Assembly: GCA_014359475.1 (NCBI GenBank)
Contig: JACIZI010000014.1
Location: forward strand, 22,393-86,392
Source: Marinobacter sp.
GTDB lineage: Bacteria; Pseudomonadota; Gammaproteobacteria; Pseudomonadales; Oleiphilaceae
Direction of reading: 5' to 3'
DNA length: 64,000 bases
This document shows, piece by piece, positions 1 through 8,225 of this stretch (position 1 is its first letter; every line of letters starts with the position of its first letter). Position numbers and translations under genes: made by a program. A model generated the notes under the pieces. That model was not told where the DNA came from. It was given only the letters and a program-made list of their open reading frames with translations, and did no database searches.

Positions 1-224
1 AGAATGGCGCTACTTCGGCCCTGTATTCGGTCGGCCACGCCAAATACCACGGTACCGCCACCACCATTGGCCATGCACACGGCCATCTGAACCACGGTTT
101 TTACCGCGTTGTCCCGACTTTTCAGATCCCACTGTTTGAAATCGAGGTCCTGGTCTTCCAGTTCGTCGGCTATGCAGTGGTCCAGCTCTGGCAACAGAGC
201 CTCGATGTTGGCGGCGGTTCGCAT
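1..224 (-). CDS. AlbA_2/Schlafen-type ATP-binding protein, N-terminal part (BREX-associated)
   Basis: Only the first 74 or so codons are present; the gene runs off the left edge. The reading frame begins at ATG 224, 17 bases after the brxC stop, with an AAGAG ribosome site. It shows the ExxDLDFKxW pattern near residue 24 and an ANGGGGTVVFGV stretch near residue 55, the hallmark of the AlbA_2 (Schlafen AAA_4) domain. Genes of this family are found between brxC and pglX in a common type 1 BREX layout, so it probably belongs to the same operon. The exact role in BREX is not established. Confidence 0.75.
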   Translation of the reverse strand, partial: MRTAANIEALLPELDHCIADELEDQDLDFKQWDLKSRDNAVKTVVQMAVCMANGGGGTVVFGVADRIQGRSSAI

Positions 225-241
225 GATGTCTGTCGCGCTCT

Positions 242-3200
242 TTATTTGACGGAAATCGGACCTTTTTCCAGGGCCGTTTTAAGCTGATCTTTCACTTCTT
301 CCGCCCAGGCATCAACGTCTGCCTCGGTTTTCAGCGTGCGGCGTGGTACCGATACAAACTGGATTTCCGGCTCGCACAACTCCGCTGCCGCGACTGCTAC
401 GTTGTCAAAACGGCTGGGTAGCGCGGCTACCCTGTCTGCGAACATGCCCAGTGAGCATTGGTCCAGGGTGTTCAGTACTTCATCGGTAGACTGAACGGCC
501 ACTTTCGGCTGATCAGCCAGGGTCAGCTTCTGTTCGGACAGTAACTGGTTACGCTGCTCTGGCTCCAGCTGCTTCCAGTTTGCGTCTGCCTCCAGGCGTT
601 TCATGCCCTGTTCGTGCCGGGCCTGGTAGTCCTGATTCAGGGTGTTCAAGGCTTCGCGCAGGCTTTGGGTCAGGCTGGTGATCAACGGGTTGATCGGGTC
701 CGGCTCTTCCAGCAGTTGGCGCTGTTGTTCGATGGTGTCTACCTGGGCACGGTACACCTCGGCATCGGCCAGAGCGGATGCGTGGTTTACCAGGCGTTTG
801 AGAACCATCCAGCTAGGCCAGCGCTGCTGGATTTGTTCTGCCAGTTTCTCCCAATGCTCAATGCTTTGAACGAGTTGTTCCCGGCAGTTATAAAGGGCCA
901 GCAGTTGCTCGTTACCCGTTGTCAGGCGGATATCGTCAAGGAAGCGGGTGTCCGGGCGTTCGGGTTTGGGTGCTTCGCCACCGGCTTTATTGGCCAGGTC
1001 ACTGACTTTCTGCAGGAACGATGGCACGTGCGCCAGTTCTTCGCCCTGCTTGGCGGATACACCCACTTTCTGGAGCACTTTGCGGATCTGGATACGCTGC
1101 GGTGTGGAGACATTGGCGGACTCCACTTTGAACATGGTTTTACCAATGCTCTTGCGCTCCAGTGCGGAAGGCTCGATGGGTTGCCCACGGTCGTCCTGGG
1201 CCCGGATGATTCCGGCCACCAGCAGTACCTGAAGGCCGCCATCCACCGCATCCCGGGACCAGCCGAAATCTTTCCCTTCAAAGTGAGCGCGTATGTCTCC
1301 ACCTTTTTTGCCACCGGCAATGAATCCCAGAACGGCTTTACAGACCGGATTCTTGCCAGGCTCACCATCGTCACCGACGGCTTTGAGAGCATCCGGTGCG
1401 CCTGTCTTCGCTTTTTCGTAGGCTTTTTGCCAACCGCTGTGGTCAGCAATATGGAAGTTGGGGTACAGGCGTTGCAGCGAGTTGTTTGCCGCTTCCAGCA
1501 CCATTTCCTGCAAATTGTTACCGAGGATTTCATTGCCACCACCCTGGAAGACCCGGGCGCCGGAGAAGGCTTCGCTGAGCAATTCCCGGATTTTGCCTTC
1601 GGCGGTCTGTTTGGTGGTTTCCATGGCCGCTTTGGCTTCGGTGCCTTCCGGCGTGTTGGGGGAGCCACGCTTATCCAGAGTGGCGCTGGCCGCTTTGTAA
1701 TCGATCAGGTGATGGCGCAGGTCATCCGCTGAACGCTTGGGGATAAACACAAAAACGGTAGGCGACTGGTTCCCGGCTTGCCGTGCATCGGCCCGAACGG
1801 AGTTTTCATCACTGCTCCAGCCATCACGTACCCACACACAGATACGCTCGTTGGCATCCGCCGGTAGCTGGGCATCAAACACCGGGTAGATATCCCGGGT
1901 AACCTTCGCGTCGCCCTGCATCAGCGACAGTTTGCGCGCGACCTCACCGAACATGCGGCGGATGCGGTCGTCCCGTTCTGCGTGAATGCGATGGGCTTCA
2001 TTGGAGAGCGCGGAACGCTGGCTGAGGAATTCGTCGGTCCAGGCGGAGCTCTCTTCAGTCTGGATGCGGTATTCCTCGCCCACTTTCATCAGCAATTCGC
2101 AATGATCCAGCAGGCCAGGCAGCTTGCTGCGCAGGCTGCTGCTACCACTGGACAGATCTTCTACCAGCAGATCTGCCAGTGAATCGACGTTCGCGCGAAT
2201 GCCGATCTCATTGTTCTGGCCGCCCAGCTTGTTGATCAGAAACACCAGGCCGCAGGCGCGGGCCATCAGGCGCTGGTCTTCCGTGCCTTTTATCCAGCTC
2301 ATGGTTTTTTCATGAACCTTGCGGGGCAGAATTCGGGCCTGCAGCAGTTTGTCTGCGGAATCGAAGTAAAGGTAATCCGCCGGTACCACATGGCCGAGTG
2401 GATCATCCAGATTGGTCTGGATGACTTTGTGAATCATGCTGAGCTGGTTACGCAGCTGACTGTCGGTGCCGGTCTGGTCCAGTATTCTCAGGGTGTTTTC
2501 CCAAAAGCGACGACGCACCGGCAAGATCGGGTAGTCCTGGGGGAAGTAAGGTAGGTCATCCTGCCGGTGGCCAATGGTTGTGCCCGCCAGGTGCCGGGAA
2601 ATTTCGCCCAGGTTGGTTTGAAGAACCTGATCAATCGGCCCTTTGGCTTCGGGCTTTTTGGCGAGAATGACTTGCCGGATAACAGCATCGACATCGGCAT
2701 CAGACAGCTCAACACGGATAGTGAAGCGCCCTTCGAGTTTCTTCAGATTGCTCGTGCCGGTTACCGCTGTCTGGCCAGTGCCAATGAAGAGCAGCTTGCC
2801 ACCGAAGTTTTTACAGCAGGCCTCGACCGCTTCCTGCACTGCAATAGAGCGTTGGCTGTCTTCACCAATGAACTGCTGAACTTCGTCCAGTACGATCAGG
2901 GTAAGCGGGAATTTGCCATCTGTGGTCAATGCCTGGCGAATGGCCTTGAGCATGTCGTCGCTGGAAATGTCCTGAACGAATGGATACAGGTTGTTCAGGG
3001 TTTCCACGCAGGACGCCGGTGATGTAAACAGTGCCGGCTTTGCCTGTACCAGGGCTTCGTGCAGGCCTTCGGCCACGTAGAAGTTATCCAACTCTTCCTG
3101 CCAGTCGTAGCCGTTGGATTCGACACTCTGGCGTACCTGGTCGTAAATGCCTTCGTGCTTCAACCACATCACAAACCGGGCGACCGGGTACTGTTCCGGC

Positions 3201-3679
3201 AGCCCTGCCGATTTGAACAGAATACGCAGTAGCGCAAGCCGTACACTACCGTTCGCGCCGGAGCCCAGGGTTCCGGATGCCGCATGCAAGCCACCGTGGC
3301 GCTTGGCTTGTACGCTCAGCTCTTTGAGGTGTTCACTCACGCCTTGTGGCAGTTTGGCGATGCCCCGGGCAGTAGCGCCGTCTTCAAACTCTGCATCTAC
3401 CCAAAGCGCCCTCAGCATCTTGACCAGATGGGATTTACCAGAACCGTAGAACCCGCTGACCCACACCGCCGGCTGTTGAGCCTGTTCGATGTTCTTCAGG
3501 TAGGTTTCCAGAATGTGGGACATGCCTTTTTCGTACTGGCCGTCACACACGAAAGTCTCCAGCTCGTAACGGAGTACCGCCAGGGCATGGCTTGTGGTTT
3601 CGTCGTTAACACTGGCCACACCTTCGTTGACCAGTTTGCGGGTGGTCGGATCTTTCTGATAAATCTCACGATTCTTCAT
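242..3679 (-). CDS. brxC: BREX ATPase BrxC
   Basis: BrxC is the large P-loop ATPase of BREX, a phage-defence system that methylates host DNA and blocks phage replication. The 1145-residue length fits the family (about 1200). Walker A GFYGSGKSH lies near residue 78 and a Walker B-like segment LIVLDEVQQFIG near residue 265. The N-terminal KDPTTRKLVNEGVASV stretch is typical. The start is ATG 3679, preceded by GAGG; an in-frame TTG two codons upstream is less likely. It follows brxB by 15 bases, so the genes are cotranscribed. It appears intact with no frameshift. Confidence 0.95.
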   Translation of the reverse strand: MKNREIYQKDPTTRKLVNEGVASVNDETTSHALAVLRYELETFVCDGQYEKGMSHILETYLKNIEQAQQPAVWVSGFYGSGKSHLVKMLRALWVDAEFEDGATARGIAKLPQGVSEHLKELSVQAKRHGGLHAASGTLGSGANGSVRLALLRILFKSAGLPEQYPVARFVMWLKHEGIYDQVRQSVESNGYDWQEELDNFYVAEGLHEALVQAKPALFTSPASCVETLNNLYPFVQDISSDDMLKAIRQALTTDGKFPLTLIVLDEVQQFIGEDSQRSIAVQEAVEACCKNFGGKLLFIGTGQTAVTGTSNLKKLEGRFTIRVELSDADVDAVIRQVILAKKPEAKGPIDQVLQTNLGEISRHLAGTTIGHRQDDLPYFPQDYPILPVRRRFWENTLRILDQTGTDSQLRNQLSMIHKVIQTNLDDPLGHVVPADYLYFDSADKLLQARILPRKVHEKTMSWIKGTEDQRLMARACGLVFLINKLGGQNNEIGIRANVDSLADLLVEDLSSGSSSLRSKLPGLLDHCELLMKVGEEYRIQTEESSAWTDEFLSQRSALSNEAHRIHAERDDRIRRMFGEVARKLSLMQGDAKVTRDIYPVFDAQLPADANERICVWVRDGWSSDENSVRADARQAGNQSPTVFVFIPKRSADDLRHHLIDYKAASATLDKRGSPNTPEGTEAKAAMETTKQTAEGKIRELLSEAFSGARVFQGGGNEILGNNLQEMVLEAANNSLQRLYPNFHIADHSGWQKAYEKAKTGAPDALKAVGDDGEPGKNPVCKAVLGFIAGGKKGGDIRAHFEGKDFGWSRDAVDGGLQVLLVAGIIRAQDDRGQPIEPSALERKSIGKTMFKVESANVSTPQRIQIRKVLQKVGVSAKQGEELAHVPSFLQKVSDLANKAGGEAPKPERPDTRFLDDIRLTTGNEQLLALYNCREQLVQSIEHWEKLAEQIQQRWPSWMVLKRLVNHASALADAEVYRAQVDTIEQQRQLLEEPDPINPLITSLTQSLREALNTLNQDYQARHEQGMKRLEADANWKQLEPEQRNQLLSEQKLTLADQPKVAVQSTDEVLNTLDQCSLGMFADRVAALPSRFDNVAVAAAELCEPEIQFVSVPRRTLKTEADVDAWAEEVKDQLKTALEKGPISVK

Positions 3680-3694
3680 GAACAACCTCTTTCC

Positions 3695-4243
3695 TTAATC
3701 CTTGTCTGCGGTTATCGGTACTGCGAGATAGTTCCACCCGTCGTAACCGTCCAATAACCGGTAATTGTTGTTTTCATAGCTGCCGGGAAACAGGACCAAC
3801 AGCCGCCCCTCAACCAGGGGAGCCAACTTATCCACAACGTCTTTGACCTTGAGAAAACCGAAAAGCGAGCCAACACCCTGGACAGCCACTACGGTGTTGT
3901 CGTTTGCATTTGTTTCTTTGAGAACCCGCTCGAACTCGCTCACGATATAGTCCAGATACTTGGGCAAGACCGTGGCCAGCAGGTGCGGCTTCTGGAAATA
4001 GCTCTTTGCGTACCGCTGGGTAGCCAGCCAGCCTGCAAAGGTGTTGGTCAAATCAAACAGAACCCATTCGTGACCCGCCTGCCGGGTAACAATTTCGAAT
4101 TCGTCTGCCCGGGCTCTGAGCCAGCGCTCTTCGTTTTCGTTGTAAACGCAGAAAACCACCCGCTGGGCTGCGGCGGCATCATCCCTCCAGGGGATAGCAA
4201 TGTGCCGTCCGTACGATTGAATCAGGCGCTTAACCCTGCTCAC
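3695..4243 (-). CDS. brxB: BREX protein BrxB (DUF1788)
   Basis: This 182-residue protein matches the DUF1788/BrxB family: a basic N-terminus, the segment WRDDAAAAQRVVFCVYNENEE-like start, and a C-terminal VLFPGSYENNNYRLLDG motif near residue 155 that is characteristic. BrxB is an essential small component of type 1 BREX, of unresolved biochemical role. It starts with GTG at 4243, overlapping the end of brxA by 14 bases, which suggests translational coupling. Confidence 0.9.
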   Translation of the reverse strand: MSRVKRLIQSYGRHIAIPWRDDAAAAQRVVFCVYNENEERWLRARADEFEIVTRQAGHEWVLFDLTNTFAGWLATQRYAKSYFQKPHLLATVLPKYLDYIVSEFERVLKETNANDNTVVAVQGVGSLFGFLKVKDVVDKLAPLVEGRLLVLFPGSYENNNYRLLDGYDGWNYLAVPITADKD

Positions 4244-5018
4244 GCAACCACTCCTGTTCCTGCTGATTGATCAGGTTGGGGAAAAGCACTTCGATCACAT
4301 CCCCCACCCGCTTGTAGGTTATCCAGCCCCTGCGTGACGCCTGCTCGGCCAATTCGATGGTCTTTTCCCGAGAGCAGTCCAGCAGCTTGGTGTATTCCGT
4401 TCTGAACAGGCCTTGTCCGCGCGCACCGGCCAGGTAGCCCAGCAGCAGTGCGTAGGCCGCGCTACCTGCCGTGGGTGCCGCTTGGTTGCGAACTTTCTTG
4501 TTTCGCCCGGTGAGATGCCCGGATTTGGTCCAGCTGGAGTTGATGTTCTGCGCTGTGGATTTCAAAGTAGCTTTGCTGAACCGACCCGGCTCCAGGCTAT
4601 CGATCAGTTCCTCTAGCGACTCACGGGTAATGACTGAGCCTTCGGGAGCCTTGAGAATCATTGGTGCGCTGGCACGGAAAATAGAGTCCCTGGCGTAGGT
4701 AGCCAGCAGCGCCAGCATCGGGCGACCTGCTTCATCTCGCTGCCAGAAATAAAGCAGAGCACGGAATAGCACATGGGCTGTGTCCAGAGAATAAAGCTCA
4801 GCCAGGTGCTTGTAGGTCAGGAGTCGGGTTCTACCAGAGCGTTTGCCCAGACAGTTGTCTTCCTCAATCGCACGTAGGTAATCAGCCTTTGTAGCGTCCG
4901 CACGGTTTACGTAATCGAGCAGAGCTGTGAGCTCGTCCAGCATCATGGTGCGGGAGCTGTGAGTGCCGCCACGCTCAAACCGGAACCCGAAGCGGGCAAG
5001 TTGTTTCTCGTCAGGCAT
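4230..5018 (-). CDS. brxA: BREX protein BrxA (DUF1819)
   Basis: The product (262 residues from ATG 5018) belongs to the DUF1819/BrxA family, a small helical DNA-binding protein of type 1 BREX. The N-terminal FGFRFERGGTHSSRTMML segment, in which the conserved GGxHxxRTMML pattern is seen, is diagnostic. The start at MPDEKQ is preferred because upstream codons overlap the preceding HTH gene; the ATG lies 2 bases before that gene's stop region (stop 5011-5013), giving a coupled overlap. It is the first recognised BREX core gene of the operon. Confidence 0.9.
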   Translation of the reverse strand: MPDEKQLARFGFRFERGGTHSSRTMMLDELTALLDYVNRADATKADYLRAIEEDNCLGKRSGRTRLLTYKHLAELYSLDTAHVLFRALLYFWQRDEAGRPMLALLATYARDSIFRASAPMILKAPEGSVITRESLEELIDSLEPGRFSKATLKSTAQNINSSWTKSGHLTGRNKKVRNQAAPTAGSAAYALLLGYLAGARGQGLFRTEYTKLLDCSREKTIELAEQASRRGWITYKRVGDVIEVLFPNLINQQEQEWLREQG

Positions 5019-5214
5019 TGGCGTTATTCCCGTCGCTGGCACCGCCGCTGCGTACCCAGGCATCTACTTCATCCTTTTTGAACTTCCAGGCTCTGCCGAC
5101 ACGGTGGGCGGGCATTGCTTGCCTATCAATCCACCGGTAAATCGTATCGCCACTTACGCCAAGGTATTTCGCGATTTCACTCACTGACAACCATCGGTCG
5201 TCCAGTTCCGTCAT
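5011..5214 (-). CDS. Excisionase-family helix-turn-helix protein, first gene of BREX operon
   Basis: A 67-residue protein with a single MerR-like HTH_17 domain (LSVSEIAKYLGVSGDTIYRW followed by the wing HRVGRAWKFKKDEVDAWV). Such domains occur in phage excisionases and in small regulators. It overlaps brxA and sits directly downstream of the BREX promoter, so it is most likely an autoregulator of the operon; an excisionase role for the element is also possible. It is not the WYL-type BrxR seen in other BREX loci. Confidence 0.8.
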   Translation of the reverse strand: MTELDDRWLSVSEIAKYLGVSGDTIYRWIDRQAMPAHRVGRAWKFKKDEVDAWVRSGGASDGNNANA

Positions 5215-5289
5215 TTGCTCACTCCCCGCTTTTAGTTTGAGCTTTCACACGCTATGGCCTCCCTGGCGGTGCCCATATGGGTAGGAACC

Positions 5290-5318
5290 AATATATAGCC
5301 TGTGATTACACCTAACAA
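5290..5318 (-). promoter_or_regulatory. Sigma70 promoter of the BREX operon
   Basis: On the minus strand a -35 box TTGTTA (5318-5313) and a -10 box TATATT (5295-5290) are separated by 17 bases. Transcription would start near 5283, giving a leader of about 70 bases before the HTH gene. Prediction by eye only. Confidence 0.5.
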
Positions 5319-5439
5319 CCGTATTGTCAGGCATAGAGCGGAAGTGGCGGGAAAAAAGAGGTTTCTTGAGGGTACTCTCATGGTACGACAGCGAGTGTCG
5401 CCTAACAGGCTGGCGTGAAATTTTATGTGGCGCTGAGGG

Positions 5440-5459
5440 TTCTTTCACATGTGAAAGAA
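5440..5459. promoter_or_regulatory. Palindromic operator 1
   Basis: A perfect 20-bp palindrome with core CTTTCACATGTGAAAG. The identical 16-bp core recurs 41 bp away (centre to centre, about four helical turns), as expected of paired binding sites for a dimeric repressor on one face of DNA. A half-site like CTTTCACA is also seen near 5242. The regulator is unknown. Confidence 0.65.
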
Positions 5460-5477
5460 ATTTCGCTGGGCGGGTTT

Positions 5478-5503
5478 CAAAACTTTCACATGTGAAAGTT
5501 TTG
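5478..5503. promoter_or_regulatory. Palindromic operator 2
   Basis: A perfect 26-bp palindrome containing the same CTTTCACATGTGAAAG core as the one at 5440-5459, extended by AAAA/TTTT flanks. It lies upstream of the rightward TTGACG hexamer at 5516, so it may control transcription to the right as well as BREX to the left. Confidence 0.65.
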
Positions 5504-5704
5504 GGCTGACAGCTGTTGACGGTAGTTATCAGAGGTTGACCAGAAAATTATCAAAATATTGATTTTAAAGGAATTTAAATTTTTATACGGAACGGGCTCT
5601 TTCCGCCCTTTTTGGGCAATTCCAGAGGCAAGGGTTTGAAGTGGACCCCGAAATTTGGACAGGTACCTAAGCTCTGATTCATCATCTCCACAAGGAGGAG
5701 AATC

Positions 5705-5989
5705 ATGAGCAAGAAACGCAAGCAATACAGCGCATCATTCAAGTCCAAAGTCGCCCTGGCCGCCCTCAAGGGCGACCAGACCACATCCGAAATCGCCGCT
5801 CGTTTCCAAATCCACCCTACCATGGTCAGCACTTGGAAGCGCGAGCTGCTGGAGAATGCTTCGGACCTCTTCGAAGGCAAGAAAAAGTTCGGCAAGCAGT
5901 CCAACGAACCCAGTTCTGACGAGCTTTACCGTGAGATCGGTCGACTGACGGTGGAACGCGATTTTTTGTCGCGCAAGCTCGATCAGTAA
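5705..5989 (+). CDS. IS3-family transposase OrfA
   Basis: 94-residue OrfA with the helix-turn-helix typical of IS3 elements (ASFKSKVALAALKGDQTTSEIAARF...MVSTWKRELL) and a C-terminal leucine-zipper-like helix (ELYREIGRLTVERDFLSRKL). It binds the IS ends and, by frameshifting, supplies the N-terminus of the OrfAB transposase. A strong AAGGAGGAG ribosome site precedes ATG 5705. Confidence 0.93.
   Translation: MSKKRKQYSASFKSKVALAALKGDQTTSEIAARFQIHPTMVSTWKRELLENASDLFEGKKKFGKQSNEPSSDELYREIGRLTVERDFLSRKLDQ
5962..5968 (+). promoter_or_regulatory. Probable programmed -1 frameshift heptamer (T TTT TTG)
   Basis: In the orfA frame the codons read GAT TTT TTG, giving the X XXY YYZ slippery pattern. The orfB frame is -1 relative to orfA and is open from 5935, so a slip here yields an OrfAB fusion as in other IS3 elements. 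A_AAA_AAG is the commoner heptamer in this family. The position and frame are seen directly; that slippage occurs is an inference. Confidence 0.55.
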
Positions 5990-6003
5990 GCCGTCAACAG
6001 CGG

Positions 6004-6837
6004 TTGGCGATGATCGAGCGTGGTCATCCCCAAGTCAGCATTTCGCGCCAGTGTGAGCTGCTCAAACTGAGCCGCTCATCGGTGTATTACGTCCCTCGTG
6101 AACAGTGTCAGGAGGATCTGGATCTGATGTATCTGATTGACCAGCAGCACCTGGAAACGCCGTATTACGGCTCTCGCAAGATGCGTGTTTATTTGCAGCG
6201 CAAGGGCCATCAAATAAATCGCAAGCGGGTGCAGCGGCTGATGCGCACCATGGGCATTCAGGCTGTATATCCACGCCCCAGAACCAGCATTCCGGGCGAC
6301 GGGCACAAGATCTACCCGTACCTGCTCAAGGGGTTGAAGATCGACCGCCCCAACCAGGTGTGGGCAACTGACATTTCGTATGTGCCGCTGGCTCGGGGCT
6401 TCATGTATCTGGTCGCCATCATCGACTGGTACAGCCGCAAAGTGTTGTCCTGGCGGGTCTCCAATACCATGGACACAGACTTCTGCATTGATGCCCTGGA
6501 GGAGGCCCTACAGCGCCATGGAACGCCGGAGATCTTCAACACCGACCAGGGTGTCCAGTTCACCAGTGAGGCCTTCACAAACGTTCTCAAAGATCATGGC
6601 ATCCGGATCAGCATGGACGGCAAAGGCTGCTACCATGACAACATCTTCGTGGAACGGCTCTGGCGCAGCGTCAAACACGAGTGCGTCTACCTCACAGCCT
6701 TCGAGGATGGACAGCACTTAAAGCAGGCGCTCCACCGGTACTTCCGGCATTACAATCAGACCCGGTACCACCAAACCCTTGATTACCAAACGCCCGATGA
6801 GGTGTACTACGGGCAACCCATAGCCTTGGCAGCCTGA
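6004..6837 (+). CDS. IS3-family transposase OrfB (DDE integrase catalytic domain)
   Basis: About 277 residues with HTH_21 (near residue 45) and rve integrase core. The DDE triad is visible: TDISYV (first Asp near residue 123), NTDQGVQF (second Asp near 182), and VERLWRSVKHE (Glu near 218), followed by the HYNQTRYHQTLDYQTPDE tail. Independent starts are TTG 6004 or ATG 6010, but the functional product is probably the frameshifted OrfAB. Confidence 0.93.
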   Translation: MAMIERGHPQVSISRQCELLKLSRSSVYYVPREQCQEDLDLMYLIDQQHLETPYYGSRKMRVYLQRKGHQINRKRVQRLMRTMGIQAVYPRPRTSIPGDGHKIYPYLLKGLKIDRPNQVWATDISYVPLARGFMYLVAIIDWYSRKVLSWRVSNTMDTDFCIDALEEALQRHGTPEIFNTDQGVQFTSEAFTNVLKDHGIRISMDGKGCYHDNIFVERLWRSVKHECVYLTAFEDGQHLKQALHRYFRHYNQTRYHQTLDYQTPDEVYYGQPIALAA

Positions 6838-6962
6838 GCCAGGGAAACACTGGGTCATAGCTTAGGGACACCATCAGGTTGTCCAACTGATTGGGTCCAC
6901 CTCAGTTTTCAAGGCTCTGGTTTATCTTATTTCTCGTTGTTTCACACACGAGGATCAAAAGA

Positions 6963-7298
6963 ATGAAAGAGCAGCTAGTACCAACGAAAGCTAGTGATAC
7001 CACCAACAGCATGATCTTGCAGGAACTACATCAACTGAGGACGTTGGTTGAACGGCAAGGACAGTTGAACAAACCAGTTCTTAGCGTTGAAGAATGCGCG
7101 GAACTTCTGGGGCTTTCAACCAGCTACCTCTACCGCCTGACTTCGGAAAAGCGCATCCCATTCTATAAACCGAATGGTAAAAGAATTTTTTTTCATAGAG
7201 ACGAAATTCTCGGCTGGGCTTTATCTGAGCGGATAACACCAGATGGAGAGCTACGGGACACAATTCGCTCTCATGCACACAAAGCCCGGCGCAGATAA
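6963..7298 (+). CDS. Excisionase-like helix-turn-helix protein
   Basis: A 111-residue protein with a central HTH_17 domain (LSVEECAELLGLSTSYLYRLTSEKRIPFYKPNGKRIFFHRDEILGW, residues about 42-86) behind a coiled helical N-terminus. ATG 6963 is chosen because upstream in-frame codons come from the IS end. It sits 12 bases before repA. Such genes in integrative elements are often recombination directionality factors or regulators of rep expression; which applies here is unknown. Its native promoter was probably displaced by the IS. Confidence 0.75.
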   Translation: MKEQLVPTKASDTTNSMILQELHQLRTLVERQGQLNKPVLSVEECAELLGLSTSYLYRLTSEKRIPFYKPNGKRIFFHRDEILGWALSERITPDGELRDTIRSHAHKARRR

Positions 7299-7310
7299 GC
7301 GGTGGCAGGC

Positions 7311-8225
7311 ATGATCGCGGGAAAAGATTTTATTCAATTTATAAACCGGCTAGACCCTAATCTAAGAGAAGGGGCTTTTGCTCACTGGCCAATGAGTATT
7401 CATGGGTCCTTTGATGAGAAACCGCCTGCGCTAAAGTTTCTCCTGCCAGGGATGATATCTGGCTCAGTAGGGGCTCTTGTAGCCCCTGGTGGGGCTGGAA
7501 AGTCGATGCTGGCATTGCAGATGGCCACCTGGCTCGTTACTGGCGCAGATACCTTAGGGCTTGGACCAGCCACAGTGACTAATGCTGCTGTCGCCTATTT
7601 GACTGCCGAAGATCCACTGCTCGTACTAGCGCATCGATTACATGCTCTCGGTCAGCAGTTATCCACAAGGCAACAGGAGTTATTAGCCGAAAACCTCTTT
7701 TTGATGCCACTGGAGGGATTTCGCCCAAATATTGGTTGTAATAGCTGGCTCAGTGCGCTGGAAAGTCTGGCCGGGGAATCTGACTTGTTAATTTTAGATA
7801 CCCTGCGTCGTTTTCATGATGCTGATGAAAATTCCAGCTCGGAAATGTCGGAAATCATCTCAAGATTGGAAGCCATAACTGCTCGAACGGGCTGCTCTGT
7901 ACTGTTTATACACCATGTAAATAAAGGATCCACTCAAACTTTCGGAACCGATCAACAACAGGCAATACGGGGGTCTTCAGTTCTGTCAGATAACGTGAGG
8001 TGGCAGGCGTACTTGGCCCCAATGACTGGAAAGGAAGCGGAAAGCTTTCGAATCAACGAGCAAAACCGGACCAAATACGTTCGGTTCGGTTTGAGCAAGT
8101 GTAATTATTCTGCAGGCCTTCCAAGCGAGAACTGGCTAATTCGATCAGAAGGAGGTGTTCTTCTACCAACTGCGTTACACCGAAACACAGTGCCAATGAG
8201 GAGGCCACGCCGTGCCTCAATTTGA
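7311..8225 (+). CDS. repA: IncQ-type RepA-like helicase (AAA_25 ATPase)
   Basis: 304 residues of the RecA-like RepA helicase family, the hexameric helicase of IncQ plasmids. Walker A APGGAGKSMLALQMA is near residue 60, Walker B LLILDTLRRFHD near 160, and the sensor-like SVLFIHHVNKGS near 195. A GTG three codons upstream (7302) is an alternative start. It overlaps repC by 14 bases. In the element it would unwind DNA from the iteron origin located after repC. No repB-type primase gene is visible in the window. Confidence 0.85.
   Translation: MIAGKDFIQFINRLDPNLREGAFAHWPMSIHGSFDEKPPALKFLLPGMISGSVGALVAPGGAGKSMLALQMATWLVTGADTLGLGPATVTNAAVAYLTAEDPLLVLAHRLHALGQQLSTRQQELLAENLFLMPLEGFRPNIGCNSWLSALESLAGESDLLILDTLRRFHDADENSSSEMSEIISRLEAITARTGCSVLFIHHVNKGSTQTFGTDQQQAIRGSSVLSDNVRWQAYLAPMTGKEAESFRINEQNRTKYVRFGLSKCNYSAGLPSENWLIRSEGGVLLPTALHRNTVPMRRPRRASI

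Larger units (their letters stand above)
5215..5640. other. BREX upstream regulatory region
   Basis: This 426-bp gap between the BREX operon and the IS holds a leftward promoter for BREX (5290-5318), two long perfect palindromes sharing a 16-bp core (5440-5459 and 5478-5503), and an AT-rich tract (5515-5585) with two TTGAC hexamers at 5516 and 5536 reading rightward. The rightward hexamers may have driven the rep genes before the IS inserted; no convincing -10 box accompanies them. No protein-coding gene is supported here. Confidence 0.6.
5641..6900 (+). mobile_element. IS3-family insertion sequence
   Basis: A 1260-bp element with two overlapping transposase frames, bounded by imperfect inverted repeats: the left end begins GTGGACCC and has TTTGGACA further in; the right end read inward begins GTGGACCC and has GTTGGACA. 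No matching target-site duplication is visible (left flank TTTGAA, right flank CTCAGT), so the flanks may have been rearranged. It separates the operator region from the rep genes. Both frames look intact, so it could be active. Confidence 0.9.

Noticed and set aside
614-1732. Long plus-strand frame opposite brxC
   Set aside because: It is the antisense shadow of the intact, recognisable brxC; no ribosome site or family match.
5636-6906. Target-site duplication of the IS3 element
   Set aside because: Left and right flanks (TTTGAA and CTCAGT) do not match in any 3-5 base window.
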